From the NCBI GenBank assembly GCA_963709485.1, contig CAVPWE010000003.1:124001-188000 (forward strand): a stretch of 64,000 bases of DNA, given 5' to 3'. A program made the position numbers and the translations under genes. Numbering within the stretch: position 1 is the first letter of the stretch; each line of letters begins with the position of its first letter. Below the pieces are notes generated by a model, which saw only the letters and a list, made by a program, of their open reading frames with translations, was not told the origin of the DNA and did no database searches. Positions 1-9,103 of this stretch are shown here, piece after piece. This DNA is from JAXDBM01 sp963709485 (GTDB taxonomy: Bacteria > Desulfobacterota > Syntrophia > Syntrophales > Fen-1087).

Positions 1-53
1 GCCGTCGATATGCCGGCGGGGCCTGCTCCGATCACCACAACCGGTTCAGCCAT
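1..53 (-). CDS. FAD/NAD(P)-binding oxidoreductase, N-terminus only
   Basis: Only the first 17 codons lie in the window; the rest is beyond base 1. They read MAEPVVVIGAGPAGIST, a beta strand followed by the GxGxxG dinucleotide-binding loop of FAD flavoproteins (amine oxidase or protoporphyrinogen-oxidase-like enzymes are common in this type of locus). The ATG at 53-51 overlaps the end of the upstream SDR gene (stop at 48-46), so the two are probably translationally coupled and co-transcribed. The substrate cannot be told from so short a piece. Confidence 0.7.
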   Translation of the reverse strand, partial: MAEPVVVIGAGPAGIST

Positions 54-993
54 GGACCGATTCCTCCCCATGCTTCAAAAATTCGGCGAGCCTCTGCAAG
101 CCCACCTCCAGCGGTATGTGAGGACGGAAAAGAAAGCGCCTTTCCATTTCATTTCCTGAGGCATAGAATTCAATGTATTCGGGAACCTGCCCTGCATGAT
201 CAATTTCAGGGTTCTCGAACCCGAATGTGCGGGCGGCGATTTTCACCAGTTCGTTGATCGTCAGAGGCGTTCCGCTGCAGAAGTCCACAGTAAGGTTTCC
301 CTGATCGCTCTCCAGAACGGACAGGACGCCGCGGACGGCGTCTTCCACGTGCATCGCATCGATATAATTCCGTCCATCGCCCCGAATTGTAAACTGCGGC
401 ACGTGCTCACAGGCAAAACGCCGAACGAGCCTTGTGTATAGCTTGCGAGAAGGCTCATAGGGTCCGTAAGCGCCGAAAAAGCGCAGATTGACGTACTGCC
501 CGATCCGTTCCTGCCGTGCAAATGCCTTTACGTAATGCTCGCAGGCCCAGTTCGTGATCGCATAGGGCAGGCGCGGTGAAAGGGGCACGGCCGGGGAAAC
601 AGAGCCTGTCAGTCCTTCATAAACGGCTCCCGATGAAAAATAAATGAACCGGTTAATCTCGAAGTGGCTTAGAAACTGCAGCAGCGTGACCACGGTGGCT
701 TGTAGGTCGTTGAGAGGATGTTTCTCGGAGTCGGCCGGGTCCCCGTTGGCAGCCAGGAAAACACATGCGTCGAACTGCTTTCCCAGCCGAACTGCAAGCC
801 TGCGCACGGCATCGGGATCAGTCAAATCACAGTTCTCGGCCGCCACGTGGGGAAGTTCTTTTTGCTGGATCCAGGCCGGAAAGTTCCTTTTGGTATGGAA
901 CAGAGCGACCACCTCCCGGTCATCCGGTATGGACAGGATGAGATTCCGACCGATGAAGCCCGACGCGCCGGTCACGATCAGCCGTGCCGTCAT
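46..993 (-). CDS. NAD-dependent epimerase/dehydratase, extended SDR with altered active site
   Basis: Extended short-chain dehydrogenase/reductase of about 315 residues. The N-terminus has the NAD-binding glycine motif TGASGFIG and the middle has an SSGAVY strand. Such enzymes act on nucleotide-sugars in the cytoplasm (epimerase, dehydratase or reductase). The usual YxxxK catalytic pair reads YAITN here, so tyrosine is kept and lysine is asparagine, which makes ordinary epimerase catalysis doubtful. I chose the ATG at 993 because it overlaps the stop of the preceding gene as ATGA; an ATG at 1014 is also open. It sits between a second SDR upstream and a flavoprotein downstream in a minus-strand sugar-nucleotide operon. 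Confidence 0.75.
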   Translation of the reverse strand: MTARLIVTGASGFIGRNLILSIPDDREVVALFHTKRNFPAWIQQKELPHVAAENCDLTDPDAVRRLAVRLGKQFDACVFLAANGDPADSEKHPLNDLQATVVTLLQFLSHFEINRFIYFSSGAVYEGLTGSVSPAVPLSPRLPYAITNWACEHYVKAFARQERIGQYVNLRFFGAYGPYEPSRKLYTRLVRRFACEHVPQFTIRGDGRNYIDAMHVEDAVRGVLSVLESDQGNLTVDFCSGTPLTINELVKIAARTFGFENPEIDHAGQVPEYIEFYASGNEMERRFLFRPHIPLEVGLQRLAEFLKHGEESVHG

Positions 994-1946
994 TCTCCGT
1001 GCTCCCGGTACCATGCAATCGTGCGGGACAGACCCGCCTCAAGACCGATGATCGGTTCGTATCCCAGAACCTTCCTGGCCTTGTGAATGGAGGGAACGCG
1101 CACCTGCACGTCGGGCATGGTCGGTTCGCGGAATTCGATCTTCGCCCGATTGCCTGTCAGCCTGACAATATGCTCCGCGAGACCCAGGATCGAGGCCGTC
1201 TGCTTGGGGTCGCCGATGTTCAGTGCCTGACCCACCGCTTCTTCTTTTTCGAGTGCGAGTAGCACGCCGTCTATGAAATCGTCGATGTAACACCACGCGC
1301 GGATCTGATTGCCGTCGCCATAAATCGTCAGGGGGGTTCCCTGCATCGCTGCGACGATGAATCGGTGGACCGCGCCCTCACCGACCTGCCGGGGCCCGTA
1401 GATGTTGAATGGCCGGATCGTAACGGCAGCCAGTCCGTACTCTTCGAAGTAGCAATGCGTCAGGTGCTCAGCCGCCAGTTTGCTGACTGCATAAGCCCAT
1501 CGCATCTCACCCACGGGTCCCTGGGTCGTCAGGTCGCTTTCGTCGGCGCGGTAGACGTACGGTCCGTAAACCTCGCTGGTGGAGAAATCCAGGAAACGGG
1601 ACACGCTGCCGATCGCAATCGCAGTATCCAGAACGTTCTTGGTTCCCATCAGATTGACGTTCATTGTGACGATGGGTTTTTTTATGACGGTGTCTATACC
1701 GGCAATGGCGGCCAAGTGAATGATGATCTCGCAACCATCCGCGGCTTTTCGCAGCCCGGATACATCCAGGACGTCCCCTTGCACGAGTTTGACGCTGGGC
1801 ATGTCCCGCAAATGGGTGTAGCGGATGGCGTTGCGATGCCCGTTGTCGTAGACCACGATCCGGTTATTCACCGCCAACCGCTCGCACAAGTGCGATCCGA
1901 TGAATCCGCCCCCTCCCGTGATCAGAATCTGCTTGCCGTGAATCAA
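990..1946 (-). CDS. NAD-dependent nucleotide-sugar epimerase/dehydratase
   Basis: A 318-residue extended SDR, the usual family length. It opens with the NAD-binding motif ITGGGGFIGSH and has a complete YAVSK catalytic motif with an upstream STSEVYGP strand, typical of UDP-sugar epimerases and UDP-glucuronate decarboxylase-like enzymes. The start is a TTG at 1946-1944, preceded by a good GGAGG ribosome site. Its end overlaps the next SDR gene by 4 bases (ATGA), so the pair is coupled. The exact sugar cannot be read from sequence. The neighbouring Gfo/Idh-acyltransferase fusion suggests an N-acylated amino- or uronic-acid sugar for surface polysaccharide (inference). Confidence 0.85.
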   Translation of the reverse strand: MIHGKQILITGGGGFIGSHLCERLAVNNRIVVYDNGHRNAIRYTHLRDMPSVKLVQGDVLDVSGLRKAADGCEIIIHLAAIAGIDTVIKKPIVTMNVNLMGTKNVLDTAIAIGSVSRFLDFSTSEVYGPYVYRADESDLTTQGPVGEMRWAYAVSKLAAEHLTHCYFEEYGLAAVTIRPFNIYGPRQVGEGAVHRFIVAAMQGTPLTIYGDGNQIRAWCYIDDFIDGVLLALEKEEAVGQALNIGDPKQTASILGLAEHIVRLTGNRAKIEFREPTMPDVQVRVPSIHKARKVLGYEPIIGLEAGLSRTIAWYREHGE

Positions 1947-2088
1947 ATCACACCTCCGCCTTCAAGCGCCGTTTATACGAACTTTCCGCATGAATCCTTG
2001 CTGATCGTCTTTTTGTATTCGGAAACTACCGGTTGACGATGCAAGCCCGTTGCGTCTTCACCTTGATTCGGGATCGGACGTGGCGTGA

Positions 2089-3675
2089 TCAACCATGCCG
2101 AGTCATCGTTGCGTCGACGATGAGCGTGAAATCACAGTTTGCGCATTGCAGATTCTCGTCGAGCCGGTTTCCGCAGGCGCAGACCCAACCCACGCGCTTG
2201 GCCGGATTTCCCACCATGAGGGCGTGATCGGGCACATCGCGGGTCACGACCGATCCGGCCCCGATGAAAGCATATTTGCCGATCGTATGACCGCAGACAA
2301 TCGTGCAGTTGGCGCCCAGAGTGGCGCCTTTTTGAACAAGGGTCGGTCTCACCTCGTCCATGCGCCGGATGTGGGCGCGGGGGTTGATGACATTGGTGAA
2401 GACCATCCCGGGGCCACAAAAGACATTGTCCTCCAGCGTGACGCCTTTGAAGATGGACACGTTGTTTTGAACCTTGCAGCCGCTTCCAATGGTCACATCC
2501 GGACCGATCACCACGTTCTGGCCGATGTTGCAGAACTCCCCGATCACGCATCCGTGCAGGATGTGCGAGAAATGCCAAATCCGGGTTCCCTTGCCGATGA
2601 TGCTGTTGTCGTCGATAACCGCTGTCTCATGGCAATCATAAAGTTTCTGTGTGATCGTTTGAAATGATTCCGGTCGCCATTTCTTCAGTTCGATGGCTTG
2701 CCCGTTCTTTTCCAGGGACTGCTGGGCTGCGTTGAGCACCCTCAAAACGCGGAGCCCTTCCAGTCCGTCCGTCAACGGGTTTTGACCGGTTTCAATGGCC
2801 TGAAGGAAATGCCGACACTCCAGTAGAAGCGGCTCCTCCTGCGAAGTTTCAATCCGTTCCGGCTCTCCTCTAGTCGGCAGGGGCAAGTTGTTTTCCCATT
2901 TGATCATGTGGGGGTAAAGAAGCAGTTTGTCTTTCCATGGTTTGGTGTCGTCGAAAACGGCCATCTTCCGGTCGCCCACCACGACCAGTTTCTGCTCTTT
3001 GAAGGGATGAAGCCAGGACACGAAAATATGGGCCTTCAGGCCGGAGGCGAAATCGAGGTGTGTCGTTGTCACGTCGGCCACCCGCTTGTGAAGGTAGTTG
3101 CCCCCGGTTGCCAGGACCGATTCCGGCTCCTCTCCGGCCAGCGAAAGGATCATGGAAATGTCATGCGGGGCAAAAGACCAGAGAATGTTTTCCTCACGCC
3201 TGATCTTTCCCAGGTTGAGGCGGTGGGAGTAAATGTAGTTTTTCCGACCCAACTCTCCGGAGGAGGCGAGCTGCTTCAATTTTTCAAAAGACGGGTGGTA
3301 CTGGATCAGATGACCCACCATGAGGATCAGATGATGATCCTCCGCCAACCGGATCAGCTCCTCTGCCTCCTGCTCGTGGAGGACAAGGGGCTTTTCGACA
3401 AAGACGTGTTTCCCGGTCAGAAGAGCTTTGCGGGCGATATCGAAATGCGTTTCCGCCGGTGTCGCGATGGCGACGCCCTGAACGTCCCGGCGGTCCAATA
3501 GATCGCTCAAGGTAGGGCACGTGTCCACATGGGGATATTGAGCCTTGGCGTCCGTGAGAGCATCCGAACTCCTGTCGCAGATCACGCTCAATGCGTTGAG
3601 TGAAGCGTAATTCCTGACCAGGTTCCTGCCCCAGTAACCCACACCTATGACGGCTATGTTCGGAACTGCTGTCAT
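2089..3675 (-). CDS. Gfo/Idh/MocA dehydrogenase fused to left-handed beta-helix acyltransferase (WbpB-WbpD-like)
   Basis: A 528-residue two-domain protein. Residues about 1-330 form a Gfo/Idh/MocA oxidoreductase: Rossmann start IAVIGVGYWGRN, the EKP motif in FVEKPLVL, and the DHDIS-like APHDIS helix. Residues about 345-500 form a hexapeptide-repeat left-handed beta helix acyltransferase. The tail carries a CxC...CxxC zinc-ribbon-like stretch (CACG, then CANC), often seen on WbpD/WlbB-type acetyltransferases. In the WbpB/WbpD pathway the dehydrogenase oxidises the sugar 3-hydroxyl and, after a transaminase, the acetyltransferase N-acetylates the 3-amino group of UDP-diacetamido-uronic acid. 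Here both steps are on one chain. No transaminase is visible in the window, so it may lie beyond base 1. Confidence 0.85.
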   Translation of the reverse strand: MTAVPNIAVIGVGYWGRNLVRNYASLNALSVICDRSSDALTDAKAQYPHVDTCPTLSDLLDRRDVQGVAIATPAETHFDIARKALLTGKHVFVEKPLVLHEQEAEELIRLAEDHHLILMVGHLIQYHPSFEKLKQLASSGELGRKNYIYSHRLNLGKIRREENILWSFAPHDISMILSLAGEEPESVLATGGNYLHKRVADVTTTHLDFASGLKAHIFVSWLHPFKEQKLVVVGDRKMAVFDDTKPWKDKLLLYPHMIKWENNLPLPTRGEPERIETSQEEPLLLECRHFLQAIETGQNPLTDGLEGLRVLRVLNAAQQSLEKNGQAIELKKWRPESFQTITQKLYDCHETAVIDDNSIIGKGTRIWHFSHILHGCVIGEFCNIGQNVVIGPDVTIGSGCKVQNNVSIFKGVTLEDNVFCGPGMVFTNVINPRAHIRRMDEVRPTLVQKGATLGANCTIVCGHTIGKYAFIGAGSVVTRDVPDHALMVGNPAKRVGWVCACGNRLDENLQCANCDFTLIVDATMTRHG

Positions 3676-4084
3676 TCAGAATCAAGCGCCATGTTTTGTA
3701 TCATTCCTCCTGCGATTCGCGATCTGAACCGCTGAAGACCCGGTTCGCAGTCAGAACCTTCATATGCGAATCTTTTTGATATTGCAAACTGTTTTGTGCG
3801 GTGCTTTGCCTGTTTGCTCTTGACTTTTCCGGAGGTGAAGGGTTAGTGCTTCTGGCAAGATGTCAGGGAAGATGATATCCAAATCATGTTTGATTTCTTG
3901 CTTTCCGAGTCCGGCTTTCAGATGATGGATCCCATTTCCCTTGTTTATGTGAATTTCACATTGCGATACAGATCCTGCCGGTTCGGGTGATGCAGGCTGA
4001 TCCCCTATATGTAAGATCGTGAAGGGGCGAACTTTCCCTTTCCATATGGCGGATGTAGGGCATTTCCCTCCCCCAACGGGTTTG
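3676..4084. other. Divergent intergenic region without a recognised gene
   Basis: About 410 bases separate the minus-strand Gfo/Idh fusion from the plus-strand TMTC-like gene, so promoters for both directions should lie here. The DNA is more AT-rich than the flanking genes. A 137-codon minus-strand reading frame crosses it, but it has no recognisable domain and runs into the start of the TMTC-like gene, so I do not annotate it. I see no strong terminator, tRNA or clear promoter hexamer pair. Confidence 0.5.
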
Positions 4085-5854
4085 ATGAAGGCCATGTTCG
4101 CAAATTGGAAGTTGAGGACATCGCACCTCTTATCATTGCTTGCAATGCTGCTGGCAATCCTTGTCCTTGCCATCTACTGGCAATCACAACATCACGAGTT
4201 TATCGATTACGATGATCAGCTTTATGTCACGAAAAATTACCGGATTCAGTCGGAAGTCAGCTTAAAGAGCATGGCAGGCGTATTCAGAGAGGTTCACCCC
4301 GGTCACGGTCATTGGCACCCCATGACGATGCTGACGCACATGATGGACTGGCACCTGTTTGGGTACAATGCCGGAGGACACCACTGGACGAATGTGATCA
4401 TCCATGCATTCAACGCGATATTGCTTTTTTTGCTTTGGTGGATGATGACCGGAGCGATAGGGAGCAGCGTCTTTGTTGCGGCTCTGTTTGCGATCCATCC
4501 GATCAACGTGGAATCCGTGGCGTGGATCGCGGAGCGCAAAAATGTTTTGAGCGGATTTTTCTGGCTTCTGACGATGATCTGCTACGTCTGGTATGTGAGG
4601 TCTCCCGGTTGGAAGCGGTATCTGCCGGTGCTGATTTGCTTTGTGCTGGGTTTGATGTCGAAGTCAATGCTGGTGACTTTGCCCTTTGTGTTGCTGTTGA
4701 TTGATTATTGGCCCTTGAAGCGCACGTTAATCGGGCCAGACGGACAATCGATTGTTTCCGGGACCGTCAGGACGACACCGGCCGTTCTCCTGATGGAAAA
4801 AGTTCCACTTTTCGTGGTGACGGCCGTTTTTGCAGGCGTGGCCATCTATGCGGCACATACCGGCAATGCCTATGTCAGCCCGGATTCCGCGCCGATTTCA
4901 GCACGCATAACCAATGCGATCGTTTCTTATGTGCTTTACTTGAAGAAATTCTTCTGGCCGACCGATCTGTCTGTTTTTTATGTACGCAGCGCGATTCCCA
5001 TATGGGAAACCTCCCTGGCGGTCACAATTCTGATTTCGGCAACCGTTCTCGCCTGCAAATATGCTGCTAAATATCCATATCTTATCGTGGGCTGGTTCTG
5101 GTATCTTGGCACACTCATTCCGGTTATCGGTCTGATTCAGGTGGGTGACCAGGCGATGGCTGATCGCTATGCCTACATCCCCTGCATCGGGATTTTTATG
5201 ATCGTTGCCTGGTTTGTTCCACAGGCCTTGTCGAAATTGCGTCATGCAAAAACATACGCATATTCCATATTTATAGTTTTAATCCTGATTTATGCCATAA
5301 TGGCCCACGCTCAACTCGGAATGTGGAAAAATACGAAAACCCTTTTCGGGGATGCCATCAAGGTTGATCCGGAGAATTATACGGCCTACAATATACTGGG
5401 TTCCGACGAGGCCGGAAAAGGAAACCATGACGAGGCAATGCGCTATTATCACAGGGCGTTGAAAATCAACCCGAAATTTGCCCGGGCATACAGCAACGCG
5501 GGCAACTCACTCCTGGCGCTGGGAAGATATGGAGAGGCAAACGATTACTATCAGAAGGCAATCGCCATCAATGACAGGCTGGACATCGCGCATTACAATC
5601 TTGGCGTGTTGAAGTTAACGACAGACAGACCCTTTGACGCCGTTACTCATTTTAACAAAGTCCTGTCCATCAACCCGGGTTATTTCAATGCTCATTTCAA
5701 TTTGGGGGTCGCATTTCTGAAGACCGGAAATATAGGGAACGCCAGTGTGCATTTTGAAAAAGCGGTGGAACTGAACCCAATCAGCGTGGACGCCCGGAAA
5801 GGGCTGATGATTTGCCGTGAGATGCAGAAAGGAATGCCCGTATCATCAAAGTAG
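4085..5854 (+). CDS. TMTC-like polytopic membrane protein with C-terminal TPR repeats
   Basis: About 589 residues from the ATG at 4085 (in-frame alternatives at 4019 and 4094; none has a strong ribosome site). Residues about 10-430 carry many hydrophobic helices. The first luminal loop has FIDYDDQLYVT followed by a HWHPMTMLTHMMDW motif; this acidic/His-rich loop marks the TMTC/GT-C-like membrane glycosyltransferase group. Residues about 440-585 hold three to four TPR units, for example NPKFARAYSNAGNSLLALGR. Bacterial proteins of this architecture are usually annotated only as TPR proteins. Transfer of a lipid-linked sugar in the periplasm is a plausible role by analogy with eukaryotic TMTC O-mannosyltransferases, but unproven. 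It precedes another membrane glycosyltransferase gene. Confidence 0.7.
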   Translation: MKAMFANWKLRTSHLLSLLAMLLAILVLAIYWQSQHHEFIDYDDQLYVTKNYRIQSEVSLKSMAGVFREVHPGHGHWHPMTMLTHMMDWHLFGYNAGGHHWTNVIIHAFNAILLFLLWWMMTGAIGSSVFVAALFAIHPINVESVAWIAERKNVLSGFFWLLTMICYVWYVRSPGWKRYLPVLICFVLGLMSKSMLVTLPFVLLLIDYWPLKRTLIGPDGQSIVSGTVRTTPAVLLMEKVPLFVVTAVFAGVAIYAAHTGNAYVSPDSAPISARITNAIVSYVLYLKKFFWPTDLSVFYVRSAIPIWETSLAVTILISATVLACKYAAKYPYLIVGWFWYLGTLIPVIGLIQVGDQAMADRYAYIPCIGIFMIVAWFVPQALSKLRHAKTYAYSIFIVLILIYAIMAHAQLGMWKNTKTLFGDAIKVDPENYTAYNILGSDEAGKGNHDEAMRYYHRALKINPKFARAYSNAGNSLLALGRYGEANDYYQKAIAINDRLDIAHYNLGVLKLTTDRPFDAVTHFNKVLSINPGYFNAHFNLGVAFLKTGNIGNASVHFEKAVELNPISVDARKGLMICREMQKGMPVSSK

Positions 5855-5937
5855 AAGCCATTTAGCGGGTTTTTGTTTCAGAAACAATGGCTCGTCAATT
5901 TCTGATATCCCGATCGCCGAAAAGAAAATTCTGAGTC

Positions 5938-7679
5938 ATGACTCTCATTGAGCCTTTTCCCAAGGAAGAAAAAAAAACGACTTTAGAGATATTAAACAAC
6001 TCAAAATTTCTTTTCGTCGCATTTGCGCTTGCTTCGTTCCTGATCCCACTTTTTATTGGCAGTTATTCACTTCGGTTCAACAATCAATTGATGCTGATGG
6101 ATGGAATGGCGGAGGAATATTTGCATCTCGGCATTCAACTCCATCAAACCGGCAAATATCAAATGGAAGAAGGCAGGCCCTTTTTTTTAGACCGCCCGGA
6201 TATCCTTATTTCATCCACTATGCCCTGAAATTCTATGATCGGGCACATGTCTTGGGTGAAAAGTTCTCCAGCCGCGAGGAAATGAACAGAGCATTCTACG
6301 ATCTTTGTATTTATTTATTCAGGGTTCAGAATGTATTGTTCAGTCTGACCGTTCTGATATTTTTCGGCATTGCACTTCGCTTTCTAAATCAAGCACCGGC
6401 GTTCTGTTTAACCTTTGTATTTGCTTGTAATCCTTATTTTATTATGCTTGTGGGTTTAATGCACTACGAAATTCTTCACGTGTTTCTTTTATCCCTCGGT
6501 ACATATTGTCTGATTCGGGTATCCAATAAAAGAACACCAGGGTCGGCATGGTTGATTGTCTCTGGTTTGTGCTTTGGCTTGGCGACGCTGGTACGACCGA
6601 TTACACTGATTCTGCCACCTTTCGTTTTCGTGGCTTTTCTGATGACTGAAAAAAGAAGATTTATACCGGCAGCCATCAAGACCATCATATTGTCAATTTG
6701 CATGCTGATCGTCATAGCTCCTTACACATTGAGAAACTACAATCTCTCGCATGCTTTCATTCCTGTGAACGCACAGGCTGGTGTCGCCTTATGGAGTGGA
6801 ACGGTGAAGGCCATGTCAATACAGCCCAATCATTACCGCTGGTGGGATTTGTGGTACGCGGAGGGGATGCCCATTTACAAAAAAGTTGCAGGCGAAGAAG
6901 CACTCACGGCCGTTAGCTGGGCACGCTATAACCTTTTACTGGAAAAAGAATTCAAGAAGGAGGCTTATGCGAATATTAAAAAACAGCCTCTCGTATACGC
7001 TCACAATGTGGTGATCAATTTTGTTTCCATAAACTTTTGTATTAATTCCGTATTTGTAAAAATATTTGACTATATTCAAGCGCCTGGAAAAACATTCAAC
7101 AAGACCATGTTAAGAACAGATAATGATCAGACATTTCAAAATGATCTGCAATCGAATATATTTACATATCTTGTGGCTTGTCTCACCTTTTTTTCCATAA
7201 TTGGAGCCTATCTGGGGATCAAGAGAAATGATTTGTCCATTCTTCCCGGTCTCTCGCGGTTTATTTGTGCGTAACTATTGCCCATAGCATAACTTATATG
7301 GATATCATGTACTATTACGTCAAATTTCCATTTCTCTACATATTCTTCGCATATTTTCTAAAGAATTTGAATGTTCCGAGGGAAACGGGCAAATGATCGC
7401 ATTGTTCTTCGGTACCGCACCGTTGCCTTCCCAGGGTTGTTGACACTGATCTTGCTTTTCAATTTGATATTCATTCAATGGGGTACACTGAATAGCTTAA
7501 AAATCAGGACAGTCAATCAAATGTCGTGGAATCGGTTGCGGAAAATCAATATCCTTGACGGGATAATCCAGAAATACAAACTGGGATTGGATTCAACAGG
7601 AGAACTGTGGAGAAAAGGCGCTTATGTCCGATTCGGCGTTCCACCGATATCAGCGGAACCGCATCCGTCATTGGGATGA
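5938..7679 (+). pseudogene. Frameshifted membrane glycosyltransferase (GT39/ArnT-like)
   Basis: The remains of one polytopic membrane protein are spread over three frames. The first part (5938-6228) has an N-terminal helix and a loop ending GRPFF. At an 8-T run (6181-6188) the sense continues one base out of frame as RPPGYPYFIHYALKFYDRA, typical of GT39-type dolichyl-phosphate-mannose/ArnT-like transferases. That frame stays open to about 7250, then switches again to a stretch with further helices (ITYMDIMYYYVKFPFLYIFF) ending at 7396. A last helix-containing segment (7371-7679) lies in yet another frame and overlaps the next gene. At least two, probably three, indels are needed. The region is AT-rich compared with its neighbours. 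Either the gene is dead or the local sequence is poor. Confidence 0.65.
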
Positions 7680-9060
7680 TGTTGCGGCCAAATCAACCCA
7701 TGTCAGATATCCGGTTGCTTATTATCACAGGCTGATTGCGGATTTTTACCATCATATCATTCCAGCCGGCCAGCGAATCATCGAACTCGGCTGCGGCCGG
7801 GGGGATCTGCTGGCCGCCCTGAATCCGTCCCATGGAGTCGGAATTGACTTTTCAGGAGAAATGATCGCACAGGGACGAAAGCGACACCCGGAACTTCATT
7901 TTATCAAGGCCGACGCGCATCAAATCGGCGTGAATGAGAAATTTGATTATGTCATTCTATCCGACCTGGTGAATGACTTATGGGATGTTCAGACCGTATT
8001 TCAAGAGATACAGCGCTTCACCGACCCGCATTCGCGGATCGTCATCAATACCTACAGCCGATTGTGGGAGGCACCGCTGCTTCTGGCGCAAAAGCTGGGG
8101 CTGGGCAGGCCGACCCTTTTTCAGAACTGGCTTACCGTTGGAGATATCCGAGGGCTGTTGAGTCTTTCTGATCTGGAGATGGTCCGGCACTGGGAGGAAA
8201 TCCTCTGGCCGCTCCCGACACCGCTTCTGGCGAGGCTGCTGAACCGCTATTTTGCCAAAATCTGGCCCTTCAAATGGTTTGCACTGATGCATTTCATCAT
8301 TGCGCGTCCGATGAGGAAAGATTTTATAGTGGATCCGCGGAAAGTTCAGGTATCCGTCATTGTACCGGCCCGCAATGAAGCAGGCAACATTCAAAAGATC
8401 CTGCAATCGGTTCCGGAGATGGGCGCTGGAACGGAAATCGTTTTTGTCGAAGGGGGTTCCCGGGACGAAACCTATCAAGCAATTGAAAAAGGGATTCGGG
8501 AATGGCCGCAACGGCGCTGCAAACTGCTTCAACAATCGGGTACGGGCAAAGGAGACGCCGTACGGCTGGGATTTTCCCATGCCGAGGGGGATATCCTCAT
8601 GATCCTGGACGCCGATCTGACCGTCCCTCCGGAATCCCTCCCCCGCTTTTTTGAAGTGCTCCTCTCTCGAAAAGGCGAGTTTGTAAACGGGGTCAGGCTG
8701 GTCTATCCCATGGAAAAAGAGGCGATGCGGCTTCTGAATCTGGCGGGAAACAAGTTTTTTAGCCTGGCCTTTTCCTGGCTGCTGGGCCAGCCGATCAAGG
8801 ACACTCTATGCGGCACGAAAGTGCTCTGGAAGAAAGATTATGAGAGGATTGCCGCCAACCGTTCCTATTTTGGCGATTTTGATCCCTTTGGCGATTTTGA
8901 TCTTCTCTTCGGAGCCGTCAAGCTGAATCTGAAAATACGCGAGGTGCCGGTCCGCTATCGGGACCGTACCTATGGTACAACCAATATTCAACGCTGGCGC
9001 CACGGATGGCTCCTGCTGAAAATGGTGGCCTTTGCCACGCGGAGAATCAAATTCGTATAA
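7624..9060 (+). CDS. SAM methyltransferase fused to family 2 glycosyltransferase
   Basis: A 478-residue fusion. Residues about 40-150 are a class I methyltransferase with the SAM-binding motif IIELGCGRGDLL and a following acidic VGIDFS strand. Residues about 240-450 are a GT-A fold family 2 glycosyltransferase, with VSVIVPARNEAGNI at the nucleotide-sugar site and DADLT as the DxD metal site. A short hydrophobic/aromatic linker joins them (about residues 200-235). The likely job is glycosylation of a lipid carrier such as polyprenyl phosphate, plus methylation of a sugar or lipid group. It overlaps the broken glycosyltransferase upstream and is followed closely by a separate methyltransferase. 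Confidence 0.85.
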   Translation: MSDSAFHRYQRNRIRHWDDVAAKSTHVRYPVAYYHRLIADFYHHIIPAGQRIIELGCGRGDLLAALNPSHGVGIDFSGEMIAQGRKRHPELHFIKADAHQIGVNEKFDYVILSDLVNDLWDVQTVFQEIQRFTDPHSRIVINTYSRLWEAPLLLAQKLGLGRPTLFQNWLTVGDIRGLLSLSDLEMVRHWEEILWPLPTPLLARLLNRYFAKIWPFKWFALMHFIIARPMRKDFIVDPRKVQVSVIVPARNEAGNIQKILQSVPEMGAGTEIVFVEGGSRDETYQAIEKGIREWPQRRCKLLQQSGTGKGDAVRLGFSHAEGDILMILDADLTVPPESLPRFFEVLLSRKGEFVNGVRLVYPMEKEAMRLLNLAGNKFFSLAFSWLLGQPIKDTLCGTKVLWKKDYERIAANRSYFGDFDPFGDFDLLFGAVKLNLKIREVPVRYRDRTYGTTNIQRWRHGWLLLKMVAFATRRIKFV

Positions 9061-9103
9061 CCTTTGAAGGGCATTCATCGGAAAGGGATGTTCGGTGATC
9101 GGG

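Noticed and set aside
3760..4173. A 137-codon minus-strand frame in the divergent intergenic region
   Set aside because: No domain, no ribosome site, and it overlaps the start of the TMTC-like gene. It cannot be excluded fully but lacks support.
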